The notes under the pieces were generated by a model. The model saw only the letters and a program-made list of their open reading frames with translations. It made no database searches and was not told the origin of the DNA. Positions 12,697 to 24,021 of a DNA stretch of 64,000 nucleotides are shown here, in pieces; the stretch's first letter is position 1; every line of letters starts with the position of its first letter. This DNA comes from Jaapia argillacea MUCL 33604 (lineage: Eukaryota > Basidiomycota > Agaricomycetes > Jaapiales > Jaapiaceae): positions 314,914-378,913 of the forward strand of contig KL197722.1 in the NCBI GenBank assembly GCA_000697665.1, written 5' to 3'. The translations under genes and the position numbers were made by a program.

Positions 12697-13336
12697 TTTA
12701 TCGTGAATCAGCGAAATCTAGTTCGCGTGTTGTTAGATTTAGTGGACTTGAAGGGGGGGAAACTAGTATTATGCAGAGCAAATTCCGTGAGGCAATTAGT
12801 CGATCAGAAGACAGTTCGCGGACGGTTGGCTCTGGTGAGGATGAGGGCGAGTTCGATGCAAGGATCGTCGTTGTGGGAGGACAAGGGTTGTTTTCCGCCT
12901 GTCTTTGATCCGTGGCTTCCACATGGCTAGTCACGGTAACCTTGTCTCCTTTCACCCACCATCACACCAGCTTATTCCAGGTTTGTCATGAGCAGGTATG
13001 GCACCATATGCTATACACTGGTAAACTTCCAGAGAGCCCGCAAGTATTCGTGCCCCCCTCCCTAGGTTATATCGAATGATTTCAAGCCGTTGTGCCTCTT
13101 GTTCATCATCGTTAGCTTGCATGATGCTTCCCAAACGCCAGATCCAGGTCACAATTCGACGAACAGCACACCAGCGGCTAAGTGGATTAGTTCTTGGGAG
13201 AGTTCGAATCCACATATCCTTGGACACAGCACCCTAGCTTACGGGAAGGGAATTCTACATGGTCGAGTTATCCCAGCCCCATCTACCCCATGGTTTCTCG
13301 TAGTAACCCGAGCATACTATGCACCACCATCCACAC
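12697..13336. other. Intergenic 5' region of F-box gene
   Basis: Between the F-box start and the end of the carrier gene. A 92-codon minus-strand frame (13227-12952) is open but has no splice partners. A tRNA-like A-box/B-box pair near 13171-13215 is spaced too closely to fold. Confidence 0.4.
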
Positions 13337-15099
13337 TCAAACTCCCGTGAATTCGTGGAGGTATTCTAGTCGGCGTCGTGTGAGGATCAGGATCTAAAGG
13401 GTCAAAGACAAGACGTACCTCGTGTGAGCTCAAATGCGGCAAAAGTGGCTGCACCTGCTGGTATTCTTGTTCGCCAATATCATCAGCTCCTGTCGTAAAT
13501 CATGCCAGTGTTGCCAAATAAAAAACCTTACGTTCGCAAAACTGAGTAGGAAGGACTGCGTCAGCATACGGACATTTCACGGTGGAATGAGATACATACG
13601 AGCTGGTGATAGCCCTCGGAATAGCCCAGGACTAACCACAAGAATCCGTCAGACAATAGTAACAGTTGGAATTCAAGGAAATGGGACTAACACTCCAGAT
13701 TCAGACAGGATTGCTCCGAATTCTCTGGCAATGTATTGGACAGGCGTTCCAGTTGGTGGTATAGGCCGCAGTTGTATACGAGACTTGATCACGTCTGCAG
13801 ACGGAGATGGCGTCAGGGAAACGCAAGAGGCACGAGAAATGTTGAGAGCATGGACAAACCAAGAGGATAACAGGACAACCAGTAAGCAACCTGAAGAGCA
13901 TTGGCGAGGCAGGGTTTTTGAGTCGACTGAGTGGATGCGGAGGTTATGCACATACCCCGCCACAAGAGCCACTGGCAAGGAGCGCCCAAACAGGTAATTG
14001 AGGTCCATATTTCTTCGAGAACTTGCGTTTTGAGAACTCAAATGCTGCAAGCCATTCGAGACGTTGTTAAGATTCAAAGTCCCAAGAGATTTCGAGAGGC
14101 AGTGGACGAAGGAGTGGACGAACCAGTATAGAATCTGGAAGGCAATGACACGGGTAGAAACAATTCAACTGTCAATCGCTCGTGAACAGCACGGTGGCTT
14201 ATAATCAAAACTTGCGAACTTACCCTGCATACGCAGGAATTTCTCGAGCGACAGTTATCTATCCATCAAAGCAATGAGGCGAGTTGAATGGGGAAGGGCC
14301 GGGTTGGATAGAATACGGCAGTGGCACGTACCCAGTACCCGCGCATGACACCTTTGCGGAACCCCCACTGCGACCACATTTCTCGAGCAACGACGCTCAG
14401 CCGTTTATCGGAGGGATCCCCATACTGGCCTTGCATCCGAACCTTGAACATCTCCACTACAACCAAAGTACGGGGAGTAAAGTTAGCATACAGTACGACG
14501 GGGATGGGAGGAACTGGACGGTCACGAACCTGGACTGGCAAGGATTGCGTTTATTGCGCCGGCCATTGCACCTGCGGCAGCGATTTCCTTCGACGACAGA
14601 TCAGGAAAGGGGGAGATAATGCGCTTGGAGGCTCCATATGCGGCGAAGAGGAGCGAGTTTACGCCAGCAATACCAATAAGGGGGCTGGCCATGCCTTTGT
14701 AGAGTTCGTCATCGTGAAGCATTGGAAGCGGCTAGAAGATGAATCACCCTTATAGAGAGCAAGAATCCCTTCCTTTCGGACGGTTTGTAGGAATATATCC
14801 ATCGGACCTTTCTTCACCAAACATCATCAGATCAGTAGTACACCAAAATGACAAGAATCAAGATGACCAAAACTCACAAACATTCCCTCTAGTCCATCGT
14901 AACGCGTAGATCACGATCACCAGCGCAATCCAAGCAACGTTCTCATTAGAGGTCAAGAATATAGCAAAGTTCAGGTGAACGCACTCGGTGCGATCTGCGC
15001 ACGCGTCCTGATCGTGTCCAAAGGCTGGCCAACGATCACTTGTGCAGCACCCGCTACGCTCCCGGCTACTAACTCATTTACTGTCTGTAAAGATCCCAT
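13337..15099 (-). CDS. Mitochondrial carrier family (SLC25) protein
   Basis: Fourteen exons join in frame to 288 aa: 15099-14985, 14888-14878, 14811-14748, 14694-14530, 14456-14332, 14258-14224, 14134-14124, 14044-13956, 13890-13860, 13794-13692, 13631-13600, 13541-13532, 13465-13419, 13365-13337. Three solute-carrier repeats are complete. Their signature motifs are PLDTIR, PVEMFK and PLDVIK, each at the end of the odd helix of its repeat. Blocks such as KGPMDIFLQTVRKEGILALY and the C-terminal AAFELTREYL fit the inner-membrane carriers of the YMC / carnitine-acylcarnitine branch. The substrate is not decided by sequence alone. Microexons of 10, 11 and 11 nt are required to keep the repeats intact, which explains why no long frame marks this gene. 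Confidence 0.88.
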
Positions 15100-15480
15100 T
15101 CTTGTTCTAGCGTTGGTAACAGGGTAACGGTATGCGTGGAAGGCCGCAAAAGGCTGCAGGGGACATAGACTGGAAAGTTCAAGCCTTCAAGGTGAGAACA
15201 ACGCTAATCGGTGACAATAATGACGCGAGAGACCATACGAATGATCGAAGAATATTATTGGCGCTGTAACTGTCTGATTGCCGCTAATTTAAGCTACTTA
15301 TATTTATTGAAGTGCAAATACAAGCCAGCCCTCCTCAAAGCCGCAAAGTTTCTTCCCGACGAGGGGTCCCAACGGTTGAAAGGACTGCAGATTTCACCCT
15401 CATGCAGGCATCGAGTCGTAGCGCAACCAAACAAGAAAATAAATAAAACTGGATTCAAGCTATACGGGAAACGATACAAC
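15100..15480. other. Carrier gene 5' flank
   Basis: Upstream region of the carrier gene. A 124-codon plus-strand frame from 15211 runs into the tandem repeat and has no protein-like features, so it is not called. Confidence 0.4.
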
Positions 15481-15747
15481 AGGGAGACTATCTACAATAA
15501 GACATGGCTAGCATCAATAAATATTGAATGTAAAAGCGTCCAGGGAAAAGAGAGGGTACGAGGAAGTGAATTCCATCAATTATAACAAAGGCGATCGGTA
15601 ATGGAGATTTGGGATACGACGAGGAGACTATCTACGGTAAGAGGTGACTAGCGCCAATAAATACTGAATTTGAGACGTCCAAGGAAAAGAGAGAGTGCGA
15701 AGAATTGAAGTCCACGAATAATAACAAGGAGAACGGTAATGGAGAGA
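15481..15747. repeat. Two imperfect tandem copies, 140-bp period
   Basis: The block from 15481 (GGAGACTATCTAC...) recurs from 15621. Matching segments line up at a constant 140-bp offset: CAATAAATA.TGAAT, CGTCCA.GGAAAAGAGAG, and CGGTAATGGAGA near the ends. Scattered substitutions separate the copies. No coding function is apparent, and it sits between the carrier and metalloprotease genes. Confidence 0.7.
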
Positions 15748-15962
15748 ATTCCGAGGAAGTGAAGGTGGCGAAGGCCATAAATATTATGATAATAGCAAGG
15801 GTAGGATGTAGGTCTTCGAGGGTACGAAGGTGGCGGTAAGTAAAATGAAGTAGACTGGAAGGATGGTTAAGTGGGGAGGGAAGACTGGGGAGGATGTGAA
15901 CGGGAGGAGACAAACACATGCCGTACAAATGTGTTTCGAAGGAGCGGAAATGCGGGATCCAC

Positions 15963-16856
15963 TTATAGGCACCAAGCAACCCGTACTTGCCGATCAGGAG
16001 GATATGGATACATTCTGCCGATGAACTGCTTGTCGGTATTCGACAACCTCGATATCCTTGGCACGGATAAGCCGTTGCGCGTGAAGTGTGGCGGGATGTA
16101 ATAGGTCATAATGGATCTCCGGTCGAACAGAGAGAACTGTGTCACCTCGGAGTGGGCGCGGGGTCTCAAGACCTGTTCATCTACCTTATCCTTATCCCAA
16201 CCCCGCTTTCCATACCACCGATAGACCCTCTCGGTGCGCCACTCGATTCTGGCATCCGGCGAGCCGTGTTCGTGATGGCACCCAAGAGCATGTCCAAACT
16301 CGTGGAGGACTGTACCTCTGAACTCGGTGGGGCTCGTTAGGGAAGTCACTGCAAGGTTCATGGTGGGATGCGGTTCCGGAACAGTCAATGCATCTGTCCC
16401 AACAAAAGAGTGGGACCCATTCTCCTGGATGAAGGAGATGCGAATGTGAGAGGGAAGGGTAGGAGAGAATCGAAACTTGATGTTCGCGTGTGTCTCCCAC
16501 ATTCTCGCATAACGGATCACATCTCTCCGAATCGCATAGCTACCACCAAGAAAGCGGATGCGTATCTCCCGACCGACATCCCACATGAGGCCACGAGGGT
16601 TGCGATCCCCGCTACCTGCAGCTGCCATCACCAGAATACATCTGAATCCGACGGTATTCTCAGGCGCAGCATCAGAGTCGGTCGACGCGTCATCAACGTC
16701 AGATGTCTCCCGTGTAGGAAACTCTGTCCGTGACGGCACCTCAGTGCATATATCAAGCGCCAAGGATTCGTCGCCTGATGAATCTCTGGCAACGTCAAAC
16801 CCTTCCTCTTCGTGGGTATCAACAAACGAATGCGGATCGGAATATGTGTGGGGCAT
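15963..16856 (-). CDS. Zinc metalloprotease (astacin/metzincin-like)
   Basis: A single exon of 297 aa. It carries the zinc-binding consensus HExxHxxGxxH as HEFGHALGCHH (His185, Glu186, His189, His195) and a downstream Met-turn SIMTYY (Met250), the two marks of metzincin peptidases. The catalytic domain is about residues 90-290 and starts around RGLMWDVGREIRIRFLGG, a strand-rich block typical of ZnMc domains. The first 80 residues are acidic and low complexity, with no recognisable signal peptide, so a missed 5' exon or an intracellular enzyme are both possible. A potential donor (GTACGG) near the end could extend the C-terminus. It is divergent from REX4 across 502 bases. Confidence 0.8.
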   Translation of the reverse strand: MPHTYSDPHSFVDTHEEEGFDVARDSSGDESLALDICTEVPSRTEFPTRETSDVDDASTDSDAAPENTVGFRCILVMAAAGSGDRNPRGLMWDVGREIRIRFLGGSYAIRRDVIRYARMWETHANIKFRFSPTLPSHIRISFIQENGSHSFVGTDALTVPEPHPTMNLAVTSLTSPTEFRGTVLHEFGHALGCHHEHGSPDARIEWRTERVYRWYGKRGWDKDKVDEQVLRPRAHSEVTQFSLFDRRSIMTYYIPPHFTRNGLSVPRISRLSNTDKQFIGRMYPYPPDRQVRVAWCL

Positions 16857-17358
16857 TTCTTCTAGGATTCGAGATATCGTTGGCGTACAATACCTCTGTA
16901 ACGGGGAGATTGTGTAACGTTCTCGAATACTGCTTTCGAGATCGGTGCGTGCGTGATATGGGAATGACGATGAATTCTAAGTGACAATGGTCGACGAATA
17001 CAGACGTGAGGTGATACGCAGAGACCTAGATTCGTAGAGATGTGTATGGGGGAGACGAAAGAAATAACTTGAATAACAGGAAGTGTGTGTAGTTGAAGCT
17101 TGGGGCTTGAAGGGCGAAAGTTCCAATGTGAGCGAGTGTGCGGTGATGGTCAATAGCAAGGTGCAGAGTCGATTGCATTTCCTCCTCGCCATTGTGAGTT
17201 CATTCTCCGCTCGGCAGTTCCCACGACCCATATATACCAACAGTGGTTATGTTTGTTCGGGTGCAGATACAGGCGAACTCTGCATGTGGCGTCTTCCAAG
17301 TCCCAAAGTTTCTTCACGTTTCTACCGCGCACTGACCACCATCGGCCCGCCGAAATCA
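16857..17358. other. Divergent promoter region
   Basis: Shared upstream region of the metalloprotease and REX4-type gene. No further gene is supported. Confidence 0.4.
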
Positions 17359-18836
17359 ATGGCAAAAGGCAAATCTGCTGCGAGTACCTCTACAGGACCA
17401 TCTTCTAACTGGCTGGCACTCCAGAAGGTTCGGCTACATCGCCCGTCCTCGCTCGTCTCCTTCCGACTCATCTCTGAGCTCGATATCGTTCGAAACTTGC
17501 TAGAAGCTTCCTGGATCTCCGCACCAGTCTCATACTCTCCATGAAGGCGATACCAGACCTCATAAGAAAGCCAAAAAGCGACATGAACCACAGGATTTAT
17601 CGATGGAAATACCGGAAGCAGCCCCGGTGGCTTCGTCCTCCTCCCTGACTCTAGATTCGCCCCCTGTGGAAGGCGGTTCCGGAATGAAAAACGGAGAGTC
17701 CGTACCATGGCTGCGGAACATGATTCTGGGACATGTTGAGTATACGCCAGCTCAATTACTGTGAGTAATTTTCGTAACTATATTACATGGTAAGAGCGAG
17801 TCTTCATTCACTCTACAGCCCTGGAAAATACTTGTCGCTTGATTGCGAGATGGTTGGTGTTGGGCTTGAAGGCAAGGAGTCATCACTGGCGCGTGTCAGT
17901 TTGGTCAACTATTATGGAGCTGTTCAACTAGACGAGTTCGTTCGGCAACGGGAAAGGGTTGTCAACTACCGAACTGAGTTTAGTGGTATCCGGCCTAGCG
18001 ATATGGTCAAAGGTATGCGTGTTTCTATCAAATGTTTAAACCACTTTCAATCAACCATCCATTATATCTCCCATTCTAGCTAAACCATTTGCCGAAGTTC
18101 AGAAACAAGTCGCCGACCTTTTGAAAGATCGTATCTTAGTTGGACATGCAGTTTTCAACGATCTTAAGGTACCCCGTTATTTCGGTCCACATTCTCGCTA
18201 CCCTTCAGAACAGTATACTCATTTCGAAACTACTATCAGGCCTTGCTCCTCACCCATCCCGGAACCCATACGAGAGATACCCAGGGTTACGCTGGCAAAC
18301 ATAAGGTTACAAGTAGTCGACGACCCGCGCTCCGTCATTTAATTCAACAGGAATTCGGTCTCGCAATCCAAAGCGGAGAACATTCCAGTGTACGTTTCTC
18401 GTTACTTCCCCATCCATCACAACGTCACTCATCCTTCCGCTGGTCGCAGGTGACGGACGCTCGAGCCACTATGGCTGTATACCGACTTCATCGTAAACAC
18501 TGGGAGAAGGGAAACAGGCCCATCGCATCCGAGCCCGCGACGCCTTCTGCAAAATCTGGCAAGAACAAAAACAAGCGGAAACGTGTCGAACGTGAGGATG
18601 GCGACGGTGTATCGGCTGATGAGGATCCTCTACTGAAGGTGTTCCCCGGTGGAGGTAGAAAAGGGATCAGCTCTGGTTTATCGGTCGTGGTCAAGAGAGC
18701 TGGAGTGAAAGAGAGTAAGGTTGCACACGGCGGACGTGGGGACCGACGAAGTGTGGGTGTAGGAGGAACGAAGACTCAATCCGAGTGGTGGAAGGATTTA
18801 GGGAGTTCGGGGTCAAAAGGATCGATCAGGTTGTGA
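17359..18836 (+). CDS. REX4: RNA exonuclease 4
   Basis: A DEDDh 3'-5' exonuclease of the Rex4/ISG20 type, expected in the nucleolus in pre-rRNA processing. Exons 17359-17427, 17504-17760, 17819-18012, 18080-18168, 18240-18389 and 18450-18836 join in frame to 381 aa. Exo I is LSLDCEMVGVG (Asp117, Glu119). Exo II is GHAVFNDLK (Asp201). Exo III is EHSSVTDARATM (Asp256, with His251). Between them lies the typical TRDTQGYAGKHK block. The N-terminus is Lys-rich (KKAKKRH) and the C-terminal tail is basic (KNKNKRKR), fitting nucleolar location. The last intron (60 nt) is in frame and would pass unnoticed in a simple ORF reading. It ends 101 bases from the convergent RT-A gene. Confidence 0.95.
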
Positions 18837-18937
18837 ATGGAAATGTGTGATATGAGTACAGATGATGCTATGCAAACAGGGGGTGCCACCACCGATGGTC
18901 CATTACAGTTACAAACAGAACTTTGCCCGTCTCCAGC

Positions 18938-21900
18938 TCACGAATCCCAGCTGATTTTGGAATTTCTGAAGACTGACACCATCCCGCTGCGAAAGATAGG
19001 TTAACTGAGTGTAAGCAGGAGAGCCAAAGTGATGATACTTACACCGGGATGAGGGTTGGCTCGACGATTATGAGTGTTCCAAACCGCTTGAAGAGCTCCT
19101 CGGCGTAACTGGTAAAACGAGGACGAAGTTGAGCATGATGAATCGAAGATCAACAGGAAAATCACACCCACAGTGCGACAACCCAGGCGTCGTACGGCGT
19201 CATGGAGAATGATGAACCATAGTCTTGGTCTAGCCGCGTGGGCAAGGCAATTTTTGTAGCAGAGGCAAGGCTCTGCATCCGCAGATACGTCGCCCCCCAT
19301 GTCGTAAGCCTGGTCTCCCGTCCTAGAATATACTCTTCGAAGGACATGAAATCTCCTCCCTTGTGGTTTGTGTCCCGGACCTCCACATCCCAGCTTAATC
19401 TGTTAGAGGGAACAGTGGCAGAGGTTTCCCATGCTTCCTTCAAAGAAATATGGGTCTTCTTGTCATTCTCCATCTCCGACGGGAACATAGTCTCAGGTGA
19501 ATCAGACAAGGATTCGCGGAGGGTCAGGTAGTCGATGATAGGATTGTGGATTTCGAGCCCTGGTGACGAAGTCAGTATCTTCCGCCCACATTACCAAGGC
19601 TACTGACCTCCGTAAGAAATTGGGAAGAAGAACCACCCAAACGGAATGTCCTTGATGCCAAAACGCGCCTCGATCATTCCTTGTAAACGCTTGACGATGC
19701 TCCCATTAGTATCTGGGAAGAGTTCATTCTGAATTCTGTTAAGAGTTTGGATTATTTCGTCGACGTGGGCTTTTCCGAAACACTGGGCCGATTGCCCAAA
19801 CTGCCTTTTGATAAACTCGATGTACTTGTTGTACGCATTGACGAACCCAAAGACGCTTTTGGTGGCACCTAGCTGACGACGAATTTCCTTAATGTGAATG
19901 TCAACTCCGGCCTGATCGATAACGAATCTGCCTTGGTTGGCGTCGAACTTTAAGAGCCCCCATCCGACGACCCCTTTTGGAAGCGAAGGCTCGAGGTCAC
20001 CACCAACGCAGGCACCGCCTGTCTTCTTCATGTTGAATGTGATACCCACGAGGTTGGCGTATTGCTGCATCTCACGCCTGGAGTAACCAAGTGAGTCGAA
20101 GAAGGCTATTCAGACAGACTGGGCGTACCATGCAGTGGCGCACTTTTCCGGGTCGTGGTGCCAGAACCAAAAGTCGTCATAGATCCTATATAGATAAAGG
20201 CCGGTCTTTTGGTTGACGGCAAAATCCATGCCGAAAAGGACCGCTTCGCCACATAGTACCTGTAGATCAAGTTGGCAAGGGATTACGATACGGAAGGGAA
20301 AACAACATACACTGAGACAGTGGGCGATTGGGACACCTCGCCGACGAGTTCTTGATGGAACGTCGACGTCGAAATGAAGTGATGCAGTGAGCCACTTCTC
20401 GAGGAAGGTCAACCACATGGGAGGTAATCCAAAGAATCGGAGGACAGTCAGTACAGAATCGTGGGGGAGCGATGGCCCAAACCTGTGGCAAAGGATGAGG
20501 CAGAAGTATAAACACAAGTTCGAACTACTCACCACTCCAGATCCGCCCGCATTATTGTGAACCGCCCATGGAGCGCACGTTGGAGATGCGCCTCTGTGCT
20601 GACCATCCTCAATATAATCTGCTGGGCATGGAGTCCACTGTTTGCTTTTTCGCCCGGCTTAGGCTCCTGGTCGTAACTACTTTGGTTGGTGTACTCCCCA
20701 GGAAGCTGCGTCATGAAGAAATGCTCCGATTGCTGCTTTTGTCGGTGACCTTCTATCGATGTCGAGAATATAGCAGGCCCCGCTGTCTCCGGTAGGTAGT
20801 CAGATCGGCGTTGGAGCTGGTCTCGGGTCAAGAATGCAGTATCGCGCTTCCAAGCCCGGGACTTGACGACCGACCGGAAGGCGTCCTTGAAAGCGATAGA
20901 CCATTTCATTCCGAGGTATTGGAACAGGAGAGCGGTGATGATTTCCGTATCCATATACGCCCTGTGAAGGTATTCCATCAGGCACTGACCATAGTCACTT
21001 CTGACTGAGACATACCTGTACTTTCCGGAGAGATGCCTTCGCATCTCAACGTAAACACCCTCCTCCGGCCATTCCCAACTTTCCAAGCTTGCAAGTTGCA
21101 TGTTTAATACGCTAGCAACCTCCTCGAGGACAACCGTATTTCCGAGGAATGTCTTCACTGTTGCCGCCTTCTGCGCGGAGAGGAGATCGCGAGAAAGCAA
21201 AGACTTGATCAGCCAATCAAGGTCATCCGAGTCGACCTTCTCGTGTCGCAAAGACGATCCGAAATCGTTAAGTGTTTTCCGAACGGATTTGAGAGCAGCC
21301 GAAGCCTCGTCGCCAGAGAATAATGATTCCAAATATTCTTCGATGGCTTTTGTATCCATGACCTTTGGTTCAAAGATCAGCTCCTGGATCTTTGCCTTTT
21401 GTTCGAGTTTTTCGGCCCTGACATCCTGGGGTACGGTGGGCGTCGACGGGGTGGCGCTCTCGGAAGACTCCTCGGGTGCTTCGACTGATGCTGACGCCGT
21501 AGCCTGCGAGTCCCCACTTTTCAGCCATTCCGTGAGCAAATTTCCAAATAGTTTGGCGTAGTCGAAACGGGTGACGGAGTGTCGTAGCTGAGTGCTCAAG
21601 ATACCCGCCCAGTCCCGTAACTGTTCTTCAGCGATACTCGGATCACTTCGAGCCTGATCCAACCACCTGCATCGGCAAGGTCAACGCACTGGGACAACAC
21701 GAAATTAATCCAGTGGAGACTAACTTTTCGATATTATCGAGGTTGTGGGTAGGAGAGATTGAGTCTGCAAGACCCGACCACTCTTGGATACCTTTGATCA
21801 GAACAGAAACTCGAGTGACGGGGTCGGATGTGGCCTCAGCCTCCCCAAGCACTTTGTTGGCATACGCAGTGAAAGTGTCACGCTGACGTTCCAACTCTTT

Positions 21901-22083
21901 GAGCTTGATTGAGGTGATGAAGTGGAGGGTTTGGCCCAGGGCAGTGCTGCAAGATTGACGGTGTTACTAACTCAAGTTTGAAAACGACGAAGTTGCATAT
22001 CTCACCTGATTTCGTCTACGAATCCGATGGAATCGAGGTCAACGAAAGATTACGATTTTGAAAGATTGGAACTCACTCGACAT
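18938..22083 (-). CDS. Reverse transcriptase-like cellular protein, copy A (884 aa)
   Basis: Ten exons join in frame: 22083-22077, 22016-22007, 21946-21725, 21666-20533, 20482-20311, 20259-20129, 20077-19608, 19559-19166, 19108-19043, 18986-18938. RT palm motifs are visible. Motif A is ADLEW..SLPHD (Asp455), motif B is RRGVPIAHCLS, motif C is IYDDFWFW (Tyr542-Asp544), and motif D is NMKKTGG. The catalytic Asp triad is intact. The first 450 residues are mostly helical and carry a Ser/Thr/Pro-rich linker. There is no integrase, RNase H or endonuclease, and no LTR. Together with nine introns this fits the non-mobile rvt class of RT-related cellular genes better than a retroelement; that assignment is inference. 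The start ATG gives exon 1 of 7 nt and exon 2 of 10 nt. The copy ends SWDS-stop and lacks the tail of copy B. Confidence 0.85.
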
Positions 22084-22360
22084 CGTTATAGTGAGGCCTC
22101 GCGGAGGCCTTGAATCGAAGATAGCCGTTGAGGAGGGCTATATACCTCACAGACATATAGCGGTTCCGCGATCGTGAGTCAAACGTCATTAGAGGAGTCA
22201 CTCCCAAAGAACACAGTAGAACGTACGTAGAACGTTCGAAAACTCTGAGTCGGTTACAACGCTGTGTAGGGCAAGTGACAACTTGCAAGCCTCGAGGACA
22301 TCGGAGCGCCAAGTACACCGATATGCGATGCAGCGTGGCCCATCAATGAGAACCAGAAAT
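18944..22360 (-). repeat. Inverted-repeat arm A
   Basis: About 3.4 kb matches 29010-32451 in reverse orientation. It covers the whole RT gene except the last two codons, plus roughly 280 bases upstream. Intron positions and exon lengths agree (exon 8 differs by one codon). In the 378-codon exon about twenty residues differ. Confidence 0.85.
22139..22144 (-). promoter_or_regulatory. TATA-like element, RT copy A
   Basis: TATATA about 55 bases before the start codon, at the equivalent place in both RT copies. Confidence 0.35.
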
Positions 22361-22637
22361 CCATACAGGTCCTGCATGGCGCCGATGGATTGGGTTATAA
22401 TAACTCGTCTTCTCTAGTAGTCAGAATATACGAACTTGGCAGAAGAGGGTCAAGGAATCAATGACGTGACAGGCACATATTGGGCCTACGAGACACCGAC
22501 TCAAAAGACTCGCAACAAAACATGGATGAATACACAGATAGGAAAGTACACCGCAGTATCAGGGATATACGAAGAAGACTGTCCCGACAATCCTTTCAGG
22601 GATACCTACGCATATATAATCAAGGGGAGCTGACTTT
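22361..22637. other. Gap beyond repeat arm A
   Basis: Similarity to the other arm ends near 22360. A 65-codon plus-strand frame (22436-22633) has no support. Confidence 0.35.
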
Positions 22638-23625
22638 TCAATGACGGCAACGAGGCGTCAGAAGAAAGGCGAGCGCTGCGAGACAGCGAGACCCGCTGGT
22701 GAGGAAAAGGAGAAAGCGGTCGGTGTCAGATGGGGGGGAGAGATGGAGGATGTGGTTGCAGTTGGACTCGAAAGCGCGAATATCTCTCTGGACGTTAGTT
22801 GGCGTGCATTTCGCAAATATGCTACTCGTAGCTCCTGAAACGCCCACGACCTGTAAATATGGTCATCCTTTGTGAAATCGAAGATGAAGTGCGCACCTCA
22901 AGACTATGCATGGAATACTCCTGACTGGTAGATATTGTGACAAGGGCATCAGTACCATCAACCGCGTAGATCTCCCCAGGATCAACCTGAGGCGTCGCAG
23001 GAGGGGTTTGGAGAGGAACATTCGTTACAATATTCGGACCAGTCATAGGAACGGGGTCTGGGATGGGAGGAATAGGATTGAGTGGCACATTCTTGCCCTT
23101 TGAGTACGCATAGTGGCGAAGTTCCTGGAGTAGATGCCAATGTTTCAACATCACAGTTCACGCAGGGAACATCCCTATGCGTTAAAGGAGCAGCAAAGGG
23201 CTCACCTCTGGAGAAAATTTGCTGAATTCGCTCTGAACCACGATGTTCATATAGATCTGACCCGCGTCCCTCAACGGTCTCAGAAGCTGAATCTCCGGCA
23301 GAGTCGACGTCGAAGCCACTTCTCCAGCCCTTTCTTCGGGTCCTGCTTGAGTGTATATGGGATGTGGTTTGAATAACGGCGGTAGGCCCAACTTTGACCG
23401 AGCATCATCCCAAGTCGGTGTTTGAGGGCAAGGTGGTGGAGGTTTGCCTGTAGCCGTGTACGCTTTCAGGTAATCTTCGATTCGTAATTCCTGTTCAAAG
23501 AACAGAGAGAAATTAGGTTAGGTTGTGAGTGCGTAGAGGGAAAGGGACGATGGGAGTTGTGCGATGAATTACCCAAGCACCTCGAAGCTTTGCTCTTTGC
23601 CATCCACTACAGGTGGTACACTCAT
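22638..23625 (-). CDS. Orphan modular protein C (256 aa)
   Basis: Exons 23625-23581, 23490-23206, 23124-22897 and 22850-22638 join with all three introns in phase 0. I do not recognise a known domain. Each internal exon begins Glu-[Leu/Ile]-Arg and ends in Ser-x-Glu, so the exons look like interchangeable modules. Exon 2 has ELRIEDYLKAYTATGKPPPP. Exon 3 has a Pro-rich core and ends ISTSQEYSMHSLE. The last exon is Cys/Leu-rich and less certain. It is paralogous to the next gene (protein D) in sequence and gene structure. It lies between the two RT copies, on the same strand as its three neighbours. Confidence 0.6.
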
Positions 23626-24021
23626 GAATAACTCTGATGAAAGTCTTGGGTCTGCCATATCCTACAGATGGAGTATCGCGAGGCCCAGAGATGCGAGGAT
23701 GGTGAAGGGCCCAAGCGCAAGATGAATGCCAAACGCGGCCCACGGTGAAGGTTCGAAAAGATAGGGGCCGTTGGGCTTGACTCCGTCGAACTCGTCGCCG
23801 CGGCCCAAAAACGATTATGAGGGTACTTTTGCGCACTCCACAACGTCAATACATCGGCCATGGATAGCCCACTCAACTATACTGTATCAGGGATCCAACG
23901 TCTGGCTCAGAAACACGCAAATGATCCGCTTGGCGAATCCTTGATTCGCTGCATTCAAGTTGCTATACATTAGATGTGATATATAGAGTGCTAGTAAAAC
24001 ATTGCGACAGTACAGTACAAC

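Noticed and set aside
13165-13220. A-box- and B-box-like sequences suggesting a second tRNA
   Set aside because: Only about 16 bases separate the boxes, too few for an anticodon arm, and no acceptor stem pairs. At most a tRNA-derived remnant.
13394-13418. 25-nt intron at the end of the carrier gene
   Set aside because: Too short. The next acceptor gives a 53-nt intron and the expected ELTREYL ending.
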